In this document: positions 63,193 to 64,000 of the stretch, piece by piece
Layout: every line of letters starts with the position of its first letter
How positions within the stretch are numbered: the first letter of the stretch is position 1
NCBI GenBank assembly: GCA_038087015.1
Contig: JASBNA010000006.1
Span: 496,001-560,000, forward strand
DNA length: 64,000 nt
Reading direction: 5' to 3'
Source: Cerrena zonata
Taxonomy: Eukaryota; Basidiomycota; Agaricomycetes; Polyporales; Cerrenaceae
Notes under the pieces: model-generated
Told to the model about the DNA's origin: nothing
Database searches by the model: none
Seen by the model: only the letters and a program-made list of their open reading frames with translations
Program-made: the position numbers and the translations under genes

Positions 63193-64000
63193 GCTGTTGA
63201 TGATCAGCACCCGGGGAGGATTAAAGACCATCCCGTGATAGACCTCTGGGGACAGAGGTTGGATACCCTGGAGCCTTATTCGTGACTGAATAGCTCTCTT
63301 GATCTTTGACTGGTTCAGGATCGGACATTTGCATTTATGGTTATTTGTATACCCATCCTGTCCATTTTCTATCGTGTATATCGGTGATTGGACACTATTG
63401 TTTCCAGTAGGATAGCCCATATTTTCTCAAAGGCTGACATGTTCTGATCTCTGTACCTGCACTGTACTTCACATAATTCAAAAGCCACTACTGTTACGCT
63501 ACTCAATACGAATTATTTTGTCTATGTCGCGGCTCCGTACCGCATTTTCGAGCTATGTGTAAACCCATAGTATTTATGTTTATCCAGCCATGAAGTCCTC
63601 GGACCCCGAAGGTACTATCAAGTATAATTGTCTCGATCGCGATATGCTAGAAATGAACGAAAGTCTAGTGCGGTCCAATGACAATTGAAGAGAGTAAATG
63701 GTAGTGCGCGGCGTTCGTTGATCTTCTGCCAATTAAAGCGTAGGCAACTAAGCCACTATCATAGCCTGAGGGGGCTCGGAGTTCTTATGGCAGCGAGCGC
63801 TTCCAAAGCAACAAGTCAGTGCTGTTTTGTATGCTATATTATTCTCACTACATAGAATATAGGCTAGTATATATCTATGTTACATATATTGTATTCAAGC
63901 AACTTTCCACTTGAATTTCTAAAAGCTCGCTGTCGTCATTAGCAACTTCCCGCCGGCGATATCATCGGATTCAGGTACGGGTACACTGTAGAGCCCCATG
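63193..64000. other. Right flank
   Basis: About 800 bp after the second transporter with only a 120-codon minus-strand frame at 63058-63420 that overlaps the transporter end. No gene supported; probable 3' UTR and intergenic sequence. Confidence 0.4.

Overview
This is a eukaryotic nuclear window, most likely from an agaricomycete (mushroom-forming basidiomycete). Nearly every gene is split by many short GT-AG introns of about 50-70 bp, intergenic spaces are short, promoters carry pyrimidine-rich tracts, and the gene families (polyporopepsin-like A1 protease, cupredoxin surface protein, F-box and MYND families, LAMMER kinase, MYST acetyltransferase with PHD fingers) are typical of that group. 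I assembled the exon structures by eye from splice signals, reading phase and family conservation. For nine genes (SWD2, TRAP-alpha, the complex I subunit, the enoyl-CoA hydratase, the MYST acetyltransferase, the LAMMER kinase, the phosphoketolase, the acetate kinase and the Na/Ca exchanger) the exon lengths add up to a whole number of codons.

Layout. 0-9 kb: SWD2/WDR82 (COMPASS), TRAP-alpha, a small complex I subunit (minus strand), a peroxisomal enoyl-CoA hydratase/isomerase and a secreted aspartic protease whose frame is broken in four places. 9.5-17 kb: a MYST acetyltransferase with PHD fingers (minus), then a LAMMER kinase. 19-25 kb: two tandem MYND-finger genes (minus, one apparently decaying) and an F-box protein (minus). 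26-31 kb: a DUF1295 membrane protein and phosphoketolase (minus, 12 exons). 31-42.5 kb: a gene-poor accessory stretch with a three-copy tandem array of unrecognised, all-helical, intron-rich paralogues. 42.8-51 kb: acetate kinase, a two-domain cupredoxin surface protein (minus), a tRNA-Ala-like fragment and a Na/Ca exchanger. 51-56 kb: a UDP-glycosyltransferase pseudogene and mostly empty DNA. 56-63 kb: two tandem PHO84-type phosphate:H+ symporters.

How the genes fit together. Phosphoketolase (sugar phosphate plus Pi to acetyl phosphate) and acetate kinase (acetyl phosphate plus ADP to acetate plus ATP) are consecutive enzymes of one pathway and lie about 12 kb apart, flanking the helical-protein array. 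Two phosphate importers lie further along. The window also holds two chromatin regulators, SWD2 and the MYST enzyme. The most unusual item is the three-copy helical family at 33.7-41.2 kb, which I could not assign to a known family. Single-base frame breaks recur in otherwise well-conserved genes (the protease, the first phosphate transporter, the second MYND gene), so either local gene decay or base errors in the assembly should be considered.
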